64,000 nt of DNA, taken from Cyclobacterium salsum. GTDB taxonomy: Bacteria; Bacteroidota; Bacteroidia; Cytophagales; Cyclobacteriaceae. Below are positions 16,466 through 25,757 of the stretch, in pieces. The notes under the pieces were generated by a model, which worked only from the letters and a program-made list of their open reading frames with translations, was not told the origin of the DNA and did no database searches. Position 1 is the first letter of the stretch; each line of letters starts with the position of its first letter. Both the position numbers and the translations under genes were made by a program. Location of the stretch: contig NZ_WNKG01000007.1 of assembly GCF_010119245.1 (NCBI RefSeq), positions 310,001 to 374,000 of the forward strand. Reading direction: 5' to 3'.

Positions 16466-17815
16466 ATGGACGACCCCTACCCGAGTTTGCTGTTGCTGGC
16501 AGATATCCTGGCTGTTTCTCCGGTTTATGTGGTGACCAACGCGATCCTATTCCTCGCACTTTTGGTATCATCCGCTTTGGTATCCGGTTCGGAAGTAGCA
16601 TTTTTTTCGCTGAACCACGAGGATATCGAATCAATTCAGCAAACAGACGACTCCCGTTCTGAGAAGGTGATTGCGCTTATTGAAAATCCTCAGAAGCTGT
16701 TGAGTACCATTTTGATTCTCAACAACCTGATCAATATCAGCATCGTTACCCTAACCACCTTTTTTACCTGGACGGTCTTTGGTACGGATACCTCCGGCAT
16801 TATTATCATTTTGTTTCAAACCGTCGGCGTTACTTTCGCCATCGTATTCATTGGAGAGATTGTTCCTAAAGTATACGCCAATTCGGCCAGGGTTACCTTT
16901 TCCAGGTTGACCTCCACCTTTCTTTACTATTTTTCCTTATTGCTGAGCCCGCTTTCCTATGCCTTGATGGCCATGAGTAATGTGATTGAAAAGCGGATCG
17001 AGAGGAAAGGCTATTCCATTTCGGTAGATGAATTGCATCAGGCATTGGAAATCACCTCGGTGGACACCAGTAATAACGAACGAGATATTCTGAAAGGCAT
17101 CGTTAATTTTGGTACCTTGTCCGTAAAGCAGGTAATGCGTTCACGAATGGACCTTACGGCGGTGGATGTGGAAATGGATTTCCATGAATTAATGGACAAG
17201 ATCAATAAAAGTGGCTATTCCCGAATTCCGGTATACGAAGATACCATCGATCAAATCAGGGGAATCCTCTACATAAAGGACCTGCTGGATCACATAGAGA
17301 AAGACGAACATTTTCAATGGCAGGACCTGATTCGCAAGGGTTATTTCATTCCTGAGAACAAAAAGCTCGCCGACCTACTTAAAAACTTTAAAAACAAGCG
17401 GGTTCACATGGCCATCGTGGTGGATGAATATGGGGGGACTTCCGGACTGGTGACGCTGGAAGACCTGATAGAGGAAATCATCGGAGACATCAACGATGAA
17501 TTTGACGATGTGGAAGAACACCTTTTTCGAAAACTCGACGAGCGGACCTACCTTTTTGAAGGCAAAATATCGTTGAATGATTTCTGCAAAAAATTGGAGC
17601 TAGACATTCAGCTTTTTGATGAAGTAAAAGGGGAAAGCGAATCCCTGGGGGGATTGCTACTGGAATTAAATTCCAATCTGCCCAAAAACGGAACAAAAAT
17701 CAGGTTTGAAAATTTTGAATTTACGATCATGGCCGTTGACACCAGAAAAATCAAAAAAGTAAAGGTAGTGTTGGACGAACCCCAGGATAAAAACATTCCA
17801 GATCAATCGGACTGA
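16466..17815 (+). CDS. gldE: GldE-type CNNM/CBS/CorC membrane protein
   Basis: This 449-aa inner-membrane protein contains a CNNM (DUF21) transmembrane domain at about 20-210, two CBS motifs at about 215-345 (VKQVMRSRMDLTAVDV and IVVDEYGGTSGLVTLEDLIEEIIGD) and a CorC/HlyC-type C-terminal domain ending near 440. The position directly after mutY-ssb is the usual place of gldE. Known: GldE is linked to gliding and the type IX secretion lipoprotein GldD, and related proteins transport or sense Mg2+/Co2+. Here no gldD follows; glutamate synthase comes next after 366 bp. Function in gliding is therefore less certain than the gene identity. Confidence 0.85.
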   Translation: MDDPYPSLLLLADILAVSPVYVVTNAILFLALLVSSALVSGSEVAFFSLNHEDIESIQQTDDSRSEKVIALIENPQKLLSTILILNNLINISIVTLTTFFTWTVFGTDTSGIIIILFQTVGVTFAIVFIGEIVPKVYANSARVTFSRLTSTFLYYFSLLLSPLSYALMAMSNVIEKRIERKGYSISVDELHQALEITSVDTSNNERDILKGIVNFGTLSVKQVMRSRMDLTAVDVEMDFHELMDKINKSGYSRIPVYEDTIDQIRGILYIKDLLDHIEKDEHFQWQDLIRKGYFIPENKKLADLLKNFKNKRVHMAIVVDEYGGTSGLVTLEDLIEEIIGDINDEFDDVEEHLFRKLDERTYLFEGKISLNDFCKKLELDIQLFDEVKGESESLGGLLLELNSNLPKNGTKIRFENFEFTIMAVDTRKIKKVKVVLDEPQDKNIPDQSD

Positions 17816-18181
17816 TTCATTTCCAGGCGAATCGGACTATTGGAAGATAGATTTTAATTTTTATAGGTACGGGTTTAATTTTCTGATTTTTTTTTGTAGT
17901 TTTAAAATTACGAAAAACGAACTTAAATACCCGATAAGGCATTAGCCTTTGTAAAGGAAGGCGAAAATTTAAACCATAAAATTCAAAATAAACGTAAAAA
18001 AACCTTACATCAGTTCGTTTTTAAAGGTAATCTCTTATTCTTGTAATCATAATTTTTCATTTCGTTACAAACAATTCTTTCATTTTTGTTTTACCTTTAT
18101 TGTCTAGAATTTAAAATTTGAAAAATTTATTGTGAATTTTTCAAACTGAATTCAATACCAGTTACTAATAAATATAACAGA
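17816..18181 (+). other. AT-rich upstream region of gltB, no gene
   Basis: This 366-bp stretch is strongly AT-rich, lacks a plausible reading frame and holds no gldD remnant that I can read. It ends in an inverted repeat (18117-18145) just ahead of gltB. Most likely promoter and 5' leader of the gltBD operon. Confidence 0.6.
18117..18145. promoter_or_regulatory. Inverted repeat 36 bp upstream of gltB
   Basis: TTTGAAAAATT, seven bases, then AATTTTTCAAA: a perfect 11-bp inverted repeat. The left arm overlaps TAAAATTTG (18112-18120), which resembles a -7 element with one extra base, and a TTTG lies 23 bp before it. Inferred: operator or mRNA leader hairpin controlling nitrogen assimilation. Confidence 0.45.
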
Positions 18182-21100
18182 ATGAATCAAGGATTATATC
18201 GTTCACAATTTGAGCATGATGCCTGCGGAATAGGGGCTGTTGTAAATGTGAAAGGCCAAAAAAGCCATGAAACGATAAGTGATGCGTTGCTGATGCTTAG
18301 CAATATGGAGCATAGGGGAGGAAGGGGGAGCGATCCCAAAACCGGAGATGGTGCCGGAATCCTGATCCAATTGCCCCATACGTTTCTGAAGGAAGTTACC
18401 CGACGGCTTGGATTTGAATTGCCGGAAGAGGGAAGCTATGGCGTAGGCATGGTTTTCTTCCCCAGAAATAAACAGTTATATAAGAAAAGTAAAGCACAAC
18501 TTAATAATATCATTCAGGAATTGGGCTTTGAGCTATTGGGCTACCGGTCGGTACCCACGGATGAAACGGTTCCAGGGTCCGGAGCATTGGAAGTGATGCC
18601 GAATATTGAGCAGGTATTCGTTCGGCATAAGGACAGCCTTTCCGGTATTGATCTGGAAAGGAAATTGTACGTGCTACGAAATTTCGCCACCCGCGACATT
18701 AATGCTTCCATTCCCGGTGTCAATGATGCTTTCTACTTTGCCAGTTTTAGTGGGCAGACAGTAATCTACAAAGGACAATTGAGAACCGACCAGGTGCTTA
18801 CGTTTTACAAGGACCTGCAAAACAACCGGCTTACTTCTGCCATAGCCCTGGTACATTCCAGGTTCTCTACGAATACCTTTCCTAACTGGAGGTTGGCACA
18901 ACCCTTTCGTTTTCTCTCCCATAACGGAGAAATCAATACCATTCGCGGCAACCTGAACAAAATGAGGTCCAAGGAGACGCTGATGAAAACAGCACTGTTC
19001 ACGGACGAAGAACTTCAGATGCTGATGCCGATCACCAATGCCAAGCATTCCGATTCTGCCAATTTGGATGCCATGGTGGAACTACTGGCACTCAGTGGAC
19101 GAAGTCTTCCGCACGTCATGATGATGCTGGTGCCAGAAGCCTGGCAAGACAATAAGACCATGGACAAGAAGAAAAAGGCCTTCTACAAATTCCATGCTTC
19201 CCTGGTGGAGCCCTGGGATGGTCCGGCGGCACTGCTTTTTACCGATGGAAAATCTTTGGGAGCCACCCTGGACCGGAATGGATTGCGTCCCCTGAGGTAT
19301 TTTGTTACTTCCGATGATCGCCTGATTCTTTCCTCTGAGGCGGGAGCCCTGCCGATTCGCGATGCTACCATTGTGGAAAAAGGGAGGATCAGCCCGGGCA
19401 GGATGTTATTGGCGGACCTTGCTAAGGGAAAAGTTGCCTTCGATGAGGAGGTAAAAGCAGAAGTTTGCAACAAAAAGCCCTACGATGCCTGGATACGGAA
19501 GGAACGGCTAAAGCTCCGCTTGATCCCGTCCCCGAAAGCACTTTCCCTGCCCTATACCACCGAAAATATTCGGAAAAGACAAACCATCTTCGGATATAGC
19601 CAGGAGGATTTGAAAGTATTGTTAGCCCCCATGGCAGATACAGCCTATGAACCTATCGGCTCTATGGGTGCTGATACACCTCTGGCCGTACTTTCGAAGC
19701 AAAGTCAGCATATAGCCAATTATTTCAAGCAACTATTTGCACAGGTGAGTAATCCGCCGATCGATCCTATTCGGGAACGACTGGTGATGTCGCTTTTCAC
19801 CAGGATCGGTGAAAGCCATAATATTCTGGAGGAGAGTCCGCAGCATACCCGGCAGATTCATATTTCTCAGCCTGTATTGGTTAACGAAGACCTGGAGAAA
19901 CTCAGAAGCCTCGAGGAAAGGGGCTATCGCGCCGCTACCTTACAGGCACACTTCACTGCCGATCACAAGCCGGGGCGATTGTTAGAAGCATTGAATCGCC
20001 TGTGTCAAGAGGCAGAAGATGCTATTGCGGCGGGTAAAAATATATTAATTATTTCCGATAGGGATTGTAAGCAGGAAACCGCGCCCATCCCGTCGCTTCT
20101 GGCGGTGGGAGCGGTTCATCACCATTTGGTCAACCAAAAAATACGGACCAAAGCCGGAATAGTCGTGGAGGCAGGAGATATCCGTGAAACCCACCACTTT
20201 GCCACCGTGATAGGATATGGTGCCAGCGCCATAAATCCCTATCTGGCCTTGGAAACGCTACTCTACCTCAACGAGAATGAGATGCTTTCCAAAAAGATCC
20301 CGCAGAAAAAACTCTTTGAGAATTATAAGGAAGCTATCGGGAAAGGGTTGCTTAAGGTATTGTCCAAAATGGGTATCAGTACCCTGCAGTCCTACCAGAG
20401 CGCTCAGATTTTTGAAGCCATAGGGCTGGGACCTGAGGTCATCGAAAGGTGTTTCAAAGGCACGGTCAGCCGGATCAGTGGCGTTTCTTTCGATGAATTG
20501 GCAGATGAGGTGCTGGTCCGGCATCACGCCGCCTACGAGACAGAAAGCCCCTTATTGGAAGCAGGAGGTATTTACCAGTGGAAACGAAGGGGAGAAAAGC
20601 ATTTGTTTAATCCCGAAACGATCCACCTGCTGCAAAAATCTACTCGTCTGGGAGATTATCAGTTGTACAAAAAATTTGCACAAAAAATAAATGACCAAAC
20701 CAAGGATGCCCTGACGTTGCGTGGTCTCCTTGAGTTTAAGAAAAGGATTTCCATTCCCCTTGATGAAGTCGAGCCGGTGGAAAACATCCTGAAGCGCTTT
20801 GCCACAGGGGCCATGTCCTTCGGGTCCATTTCACATGAGGCCCACTCTACCCTGGCCATTGCCATGAACCGTATGGGTGCCAAAAGCAATAGTGGAGAAG
20901 GGGGAGAAGACGAAATCCGTTTTGAGAAGAAGCCCAATGGCGATTGGGAGCGGTCTGCAATCAAGCAGGTAGCCTCCGGCCGATTCGGTGTCACCAGTAA
21001 TTACCTTTCCAATGCGGATGAGTTGCAGATCAAAATGGCCCAGGGTGCCAAGCCCGGAGAAGGAGGACAGCTTCCGGGCCATAAAGTAGATGATTGGATT

Positions 21101-22675
21101 GGTAAGGTTCGGCATTCCACCCCTGGCGTAGGCTTGATATCGCCTCCTCCTCATCACGATATTTACTCCATTGAGGATTTGGCGCAGCTCATATACGATC
21201 TCAAAAATGCCAACCGAAAAGCAAGGATCAACGTGAAGCTTGTTTCACAGGCTGGCGTTGGTACGGTAGCGGCAGGTGTTGCCAAAGCACAGTCGGATGT
21301 AATTCTGATTTCCGGTGCTGATGGCGGTACAGGCGCATCTCCCCTGAGTTCGATCCGGCATGCAGGATTGCCCTGGGAGTTGGGCCTTTCGGAAGCGCAT
21401 CAAACGCTGGTAAAAAACAATCTCCGCAGTAGGGTGACCCTTCAAACGGATGGACAGTTACGTACAGGACGGGATCTGGCCATTGCCGCCCTGCTTGGAG
21501 CGGAAGAATGGGGGATTTCTACGGGTGCCTTGGTAGTGGAGGGATGCATTATGATGAGAAAATGCCACCTCAACACCTGCCCGGTAGGTATTGCCACCCA
21601 AAATCCCGAACTCAGAAAGCTATTTACGGGAGATCCGGATCATGTGGTTAACTTCTTCCGGTTCCTTGCCGAAGATTTACGGGAAATCATGGCTTCGCTT
21701 GGTTTCCGTACCGTAAATGAAATGGTGGGACAGAGCGATGTGTTGAAAGCTGCCAATGGGCAAATGAACCATTGGAAGTGGGATAAACTGGACCTGAGTC
21801 CGATTTTCCATAAAGTGGAAGTGCCGGATCACGTCGGCATTTACAAGCAAATCGATCAGGACTTCAGGCTGAAAAAAGTACTGGACAGGAAGCTAATAGA
21901 AGTAGCTACCCCCGCTTTAGAGCAGGCAAACCCTGTCAGAGGAAGTTTCGAAATCAAAAACGTGGATAGAACCGTTGGGGCCATGCTTTCAAATGAGGTA
22001 TCCAAGTTTTTCGGAAGTCCCGGATTGCCGGATAATACCATTCATTTTAAATTCAAAGGCTCTGCCGGTCAAACGTTCGGTGGCTTTCTGGCAAAAGGCA
22101 TTACCTTCGAACTGGAAGGTGAAGGCAATGATTATTTTGGAAAAGGACTATCGGGTGGAAAACTGATTGTATACCCGAACCGAAACGCCAATTTTGTCGC
22201 CGAAGACAATATCATCATCGGCAACGTGGCCTTCTATGGAGCCACTTCCGGAAAGTCCTTTATCAAAGGGAAAGCTGGCGAACGCTTCTGTGTCAGGAAC
22301 TCCGGTGTTGAAGCGGTGGTTGAAGGTATTGGAGATCATGGATGCGAGTATATGACGGGTGGTTTGGCCGTTATCCTGGGGGAAATAGGTAGAAATTTTG
22401 CCGCCGGTATGAGTGGTGGAATTGCCTACATATTCAAGGAAAATGTAGGCAACATCAACAAAGAAATGGTGGATATTGATCCATTGAACGAAGACGACTT
22501 TGCTACCATTAAGAGTTCCATTCAGGATCACCTGGAGTATACTTCCAGCAATATTGGAAGTACCATTCTGGAAAACTGGGAAGAAAACAAAGAGCGTTTT
22601 ATAAAGGTTATTCCAAGAGACTACAAGGAAGTATTGAGAAAAAGAGCGTTGGAAAAATCAAAAACTTTAGTGTAA
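18182..22675 (+). CDS. gltB: Glutamate synthase, large subunit
   Basis: This 1497-aa subunit makes two glutamates from glutamine and 2-oxoglutarate. The N-terminal class-II amidotransferase domain has its nucleophile in HDACGIG (Cys15, exposed after propeptide cleavage). A central domain and the FMN-binding synthase domain follow (GGEDEIRFEKKPNGDWERSA, GADGGTGASPLSS), with the 3Fe-4S ligands in CIMMRKCHLNTCPVG (spacing x5, x4). The C-terminal GXGXG beta-helix starts near residue 1260. Length is typical. The small subunit follows after one base, so the two are translationally linked. Confidence 0.96.
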   Translation: MNQGLYRSQFEHDACGIGAVVNVKGQKSHETISDALLMLSNMEHRGGRGSDPKTGDGAGILIQLPHTFLKEVTRRLGFELPEEGSYGVGMVFFPRNKQLYKKSKAQLNNIIQELGFELLGYRSVPTDETVPGSGALEVMPNIEQVFVRHKDSLSGIDLERKLYVLRNFATRDINASIPGVNDAFYFASFSGQTVIYKGQLRTDQVLTFYKDLQNNRLTSAIALVHSRFSTNTFPNWRLAQPFRFLSHNGEINTIRGNLNKMRSKETLMKTALFTDEELQMLMPITNAKHSDSANLDAMVELLALSGRSLPHVMMMLVPEAWQDNKTMDKKKKAFYKFHASLVEPWDGPAALLFTDGKSLGATLDRNGLRPLRYFVTSDDRLILSSEAGALPIRDATIVEKGRISPGRMLLADLAKGKVAFDEEVKAEVCNKKPYDAWIRKERLKLRLIPSPKALSLPYTTENIRKRQTIFGYSQEDLKVLLAPMADTAYEPIGSMGADTPLAVLSKQSQHIANYFKQLFAQVSNPPIDPIRERLVMSLFTRIGESHNILEESPQHTRQIHISQPVLVNEDLEKLRSLEERGYRAATLQAHFTADHKPGRLLEALNRLCQEAEDAIAAGKNILIISDRDCKQETAPIPSLLAVGAVHHHLVNQKIRTKAGIVVEAGDIRETHHFATVIGYGASAINPYLALETLLYLNENEMLSKKIPQKKLFENYKEAIGKGLLKVLSKMGISTLQSYQSAQIFEAIGLGPEVIERCFKGTVSRISGVSFDELADEVLVRHHAAYETESPLLEAGGIYQWKRRGEKHLFNPETIHLLQKSTRLGDYQLYKKFAQKINDQTKDALTLRGLLEFKKRISIPLDEVEPVENILKRFATGAMSFGSISHEAHSTLAIAMNRMGAKSNSGEGGEDEIRFEKKPNGDWERSAIKQVASGRFGVTSNYLSNADELQIKMAQGAKPGEGGQLPGHKVDDWIGKVRHSTPGVGLISPPPHHDIYSIEDLAQLIYDLKNANRKARINVKLVSQAGVGTVAAGVAKAQSDVILISGADGGTGASPLSSIRHAGLPWELGLSEAHQTLVKNNLRSRVTLQTDGQLRTGRDLAIAALLGAEEWGISTGALVVEGCIMMRKCHLNTCPVGIATQNPELRKLFTGDPDHVVNFFRFLAEDLREIMASLGFRTVNEMVGQSDVLKAANGQMNHWKWDKLDLSPIFHKVEVPDHVGIYKQIDQDFRLKKVLDRKLIEVATPALEQANPVRGSFEIKNVDRTVGAMLSNEVSKFFGSPGLPDNTIHFKFKGSAGQTFGGFLAKGITFELEGEGNDYFGKGLSGGKLIVYPNRNANFVAEDNIIIGNVAFYGATSGKSFIKGKAGERFCVRNSGVEAVVEGIGDHGCEYMTGGLAVILGEIGRNFAAGMSGGIAYIFKENVGNINKEMVDIDPLNEDDFATIKSSIQDHLEYTSSNIGSTILENWEENKERFIKVIPRDYKEVLRKRALEKSKTLV

Positions 22676-22676
22676 T

Positions 22677-24152
22677 ATGCCGGATAAGGAAGGATTCTTA
22701 AAATATAAAAGAGAGCTGGAACGCTCACGGTCGCCTGAAGATAGGAAAAACGATTACAAGGAAATACACAAGCCTTTGGATCCCAAAGTGCTGAACCAGC
22801 AGGCAGCCCGTTGTATGGACTGTGGGATACCCTTTTGTCACAACGGCTGTCCCCTGGGAAATGTCATCCCCGATTTCAACGATGCCGTTTACCAAAAAGA
22901 ATGGGAATTGGCTTACAACATCTTGCGGGGCACCAATAATTTCCCCGAGTTCACCGGAAGGATTTGTCCGGCTCCCTGCGAAGCGAGCTGTGTGTTAGGC
23001 ATCAACAAAGACCCGGTAGCGATCGAATTGATCGAAAAGAGTATCGCCGAAAAAGCCTTTGAGCTTGATTTGGTCAAGCCAAAGATTCCGACTCACCGAA
23101 CAGGTAAAAAAGTAGCCGTTATTGGCTCCGGTCCGGCAGGCCTTGCAGCGGCTGACCAGTTGAACCAGGCAGGTCACGAGGTGACCCTTTTTGAAAAAGA
23201 CAAGGAAGTAGGGGGCTTACTGCGTTACGGCATTCCCGATTTTAAGCTAGAGAAATGGGTGATCGACCGACGGGTAAATGTGATGAACGAAGAGGGGGTC
23301 ATATTTAGTAAGGATACCGAGGTAGGCTTTAACATCAAAGCCGACAATATTCTTCAAAATTACGATGCAGTGGTCTTGTCCACAGGAGCCCAACACCCCA
23401 GGGATCTGAAAATTAATAACAGGGATGCCAAAGGGGTTCACTTTGCTATGGAATTCCTGGGGCGACAAAATCAGGTAATTGCAGGGGAATTGGATGAGAA
23501 TCCGATTAGTGCGAAGGATAAGCATGTCATCGTGATCGGTGGTGGGGATACCGGAAGCGATTGTATCGGTACCTCTAACCGGCATGGCGCAGCTTCTGTT
23601 ACCCAGTTGGAATTACTTCCCAAACCACCTCAAGCGAGGACTACCCTCAATCCCTGGCCGGAATGGCCTATGACGATGAGGACATCTAGCTCCCACGAAG
23701 AAGGTGCAGAGCGGGTTTGGTCGGTTCTTACCAAAGAATTTACCAAGGATTCTAAGGGCATTGTCACAGGGCTGTCGATTGTAGAAATAGAGTGGAAGGA
23801 GGAAAACGGGAGGATGCAGTTTTTCGAGATTGAGGGCACCGAAAAAACCTTGCCATGTGATTTGGCTTTGTTGGCGATTGGATACCTTGGTCCCAAATCT
23901 GGTCTTTTAGAGGCTTTTGATGTGGATCTATTGGAAAACGGGCTCCCCAAATCCAAAAATTACCAAAGCTCTGTTCCCAAGGTGTTTCTCGCAGGAGACA
24001 TGCGCCGGGGACAATCCCTGGTCGTATGGGCCATCGCAGAAGGAAGAGAGTGTGCTGTAGAAGTAGACAAATTCCTTAGTGGTGGTAAATCTTCGCTGGC
24101 CAGAAGGGATCAGTCCTTCTATTCCTATGAGCAAAGTGAGGCGGAAGCCTAA
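22677..24152 (+). CDS. gltD: Glutamate synthase, small subunit
   Basis: This 491-aa subunit supplies electrons from NAD(P)H to GltB. The N-terminal 4Fe-4S region shows CMDCGIPFCHNGC and CPAPCEASC. An FAD-binding GxGxxG appears in GSGPAGLAAADQL and a nucleotide-binding GGGDTGSDC around residue 290. It starts one base after the gltB stop. A strong intrinsic terminator follows 30 bp after its end. Confidence 0.96.
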   Translation: MPDKEGFLKYKRELERSRSPEDRKNDYKEIHKPLDPKVLNQQAARCMDCGIPFCHNGCPLGNVIPDFNDAVYQKEWELAYNILRGTNNFPEFTGRICPAPCEASCVLGINKDPVAIELIEKSIAEKAFELDLVKPKIPTHRTGKKVAVIGSGPAGLAAADQLNQAGHEVTLFEKDKEVGGLLRYGIPDFKLEKWVIDRRVNVMNEEGVIFSKDTEVGFNIKADNILQNYDAVVLSTGAQHPRDLKINNRDAKGVHFAMEFLGRQNQVIAGELDENPISAKDKHVIVIGGGDTGSDCIGTSNRHGAASVTQLELLPKPPQARTTLNPWPEWPMTMRTSSSHEEGAERVWSVLTKEFTKDSKGIVTGLSIVEIEWKEENGRMQFFEIEGTEKTLPCDLALLAIGYLGPKSGLLEAFDVDLLENGLPKSKNYQSSVPKVFLAGDMRRGQSLVVWAIAEGRECAVEVDKFLSGGKSSLARRDQSFYSYEQSEAEA

Positions 24153-24182
24153 AATTGATTAGTTGATTTTATGAAGTAATAC

Positions 24183-24213
24183 AAAAGGCAGTTTTAAAAA
24201 GCTGCCTTTTTTT
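24183..24213 (+). terminator. Intrinsic terminator of gltBD
   Basis: AAAAGGCAG, a short A/T-rich loop region, then CTGCCTTTTTTT: a GC stem with flanking A/T pairing and a U-run, 30 bp past the gltD stop. Confidence 0.85.
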
Positions 24214-24295
24214 AGGTAAACCCAAAAATGAAAAAATCGATCGTATGACCCAATCTCCGGAAGTTTTATTCTTGCGTGGCATGCCATTCAGGTTC

Positions 24296-24380
24296 AACCC
24301 CATCTGGGGTTGGAAGTACTTGGTGGTCAGCAAGCCGTGGGCTGCACCCACGGTTATTGTTGTTCAGGCCCTTCAGGCCT
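24296..24380. repeat. Three-hairpin REP-like element, copy 1
   Basis: Three palindromes in a row: AACCCCATCTGGGGTT (24296-24311), CCGTGGGCTGCACCCACGG (24335-24353) and AGGCCCTTCAGGCCT (24366-24380). The gap between the second and third is 12 nt, and a second copy at 59074-59156 has the same order and the same 12-nt gap. It lies between the gltD terminator and a convergent lipoprotein gene. Such intergenic multi-hairpins are typical of REP-type elements moved by RAYT transposases; no such transposase is in the window. Confidence 0.6.
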
Positions 24381-24491
24381 GCCTTTCCTATTCAAAGGAT
24401 CGCTGTGAAAAAACGAACATAATAAAATTTAATTTGGAATAGGAAAAATAACTACAGTAGCAGGTCAATAAATATACTAAAAGCATATCAG

Positions 24492-25562
24492 TTAGTTACT
24501 ACAGTTTTCATCAGAAAGGTTGTTCAAATCTGGATTATTTGCGTTTCCAGTGACATTGGGTTGCCTATTTGAATTGGCGGAATTTATGTTTTTTAAAGCA
24601 CAAAAATCTTCAAGATTCTCATTGGAACTAATTTGTATCATCTCGCCCACGATAGTTAAATTTTCCAATCCTTTTAGAGATTTGAGTTGGGGATTATTTT
24701 GAATGAAAAGTCTTGATTTAACCTCCCTGAGGTTTTGTAAACCTTGAAGGGAGTTTAAACTTTCATTTTCAGCTATTAACAACCAGCCTACTTTGGAAAG
24801 ATTTTCCAGTCCGTTTAAGCTTGTTAAATAGGTGTTTTTTCTGATAATAAGATCACCTTCTATTTCCCGAATGGAATTTAGTGGAGATAAGTCAATAGTT
24901 TCTTGATGGTCTGTAATCATAATATCTCCAATTATTTTGGTATAACAGAGGGCTCCAAAATCTTCAATCATTTTCTGAGAAAGCAAATGAACCCGTCCCT
25001 CAAATGTCCTCCCATCACAAGCAGGCTCCTCTCTAAATATCACTTCTTCTTGGTCCAAGCCAAAATCCTCCGGACTATGGCCTTTTGTGGACAGAGATGT
25101 TGTGGACAGACTATTTTCAATACTTTCTGTAGCTTCAAATGGCATAGGAAGGGCATCTGGTACCGCCGAAGAAAGGGGAGATCCTTCCAGGGGAATCGCA
25201 TAAATCGCTTCCCCCTTGGCATCTTCAAGCCATAACCTGGTGAGCTGGTAGCGCCCTATTGGCAGGTTAAAAAGTTCGAATCGTACTTCATTCCCATCAA
25301 GGATGAAATCGTCAACCTTTTTTGGAAAACCTTCAAGCACGCCATTTTCATCTTCAATGGCCATCCAAACAGATACCACCTCCTGAAGTCTTTCGGAAGA
25401 AATTCGGCCATTAGCCGAAGATGGAATGGGTTCGTTAAGGTCAATGGAAAATGAAACTTCTGCGGAGGGCTTATTTTCTGGTGTAGGATCAGACGTACAC
25501 GAAGCTCCAAAAACAAACAGCAATGCCCCAACCAGAAAGGTGGAAAAAGGGAAATTTTTCAT
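24492..25562 (-). CDS. Lipoprotein with leucine-rich receptor-L-like repeats
   Basis: This 356-aa protein has an SPII signal with lipobox FGASC (Cys22). An N-terminal region of about 150 residues has beta-rich character (ISSERLQEVVSVWMAIEDENG, FELFNLPIGRYQLTRLWLED). From about residue 200, repeats of the form LTSLNGLENLSKVGWLLI and LKSLKGLENLTIVGEMIQI follow, the pattern of receptor L domains, which stack as a solenoid. Probably displayed on the cell surface as a binding protein. The substrate is unknown. A promoter candidate lies at 25633-25665. It is convergent with gltBD. Confidence 0.75.
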   Translation of the reverse strand: MKNFPFSTFLVGALLFVFGASCTSDPTPENKPSAEVSFSIDLNEPIPSSANGRISSERLQEVVSVWMAIEDENGVLEGFPKKVDDFILDGNEVRFELFNLPIGRYQLTRLWLEDAKGEAIYAIPLEGSPLSSAVPDALPMPFEATESIENSLSTTSLSTKGHSPEDFGLDQEEVIFREEPACDGRTFEGRVHLLSQKMIEDFGALCYTKIIGDIMITDHQETIDLSPLNSIREIEGDLIIRKNTYLTSLNGLENLSKVGWLLIAENESLNSLQGLQNLREVKSRLFIQNNPQLKSLKGLENLTIVGEMIQISSNENLEDFCALKNINSANSNRQPNVTGNANNPDLNNLSDENCSN

Positions 25563-25632
25563 GGTAAAAAAAAGAAAGCGTAAAAAACGATTATAATAAG
25601 TTGATAAAAACAGACTAAAGAAAAATGGTCTC

Positions 25633-25665
25633 GAAATATACGTTCAATCGATTTATTTTTCCAAA
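25633..25665 (-). promoter_or_regulatory. Promoter candidate for the L-domain lipoprotein gene
   Basis: On the minus strand TTTG (25665-25662), 21 bp, then TATATTTC (25640-25633), one mismatch from TAnnTTTG. The spacing fits the Bacteroidota -33/-7 pattern, 71 bp upstream of the ATG at 25562. Confidence 0.4.
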
Positions 25666-25757
25666 ACAATTAAAAAATTCTTTTCAAATCCATCGGATGC
25701 AAACCGCTAGTAAAAGCCGATTTTAGGGTGTTGAATAAGGGTTGCCAACCCGATTAA

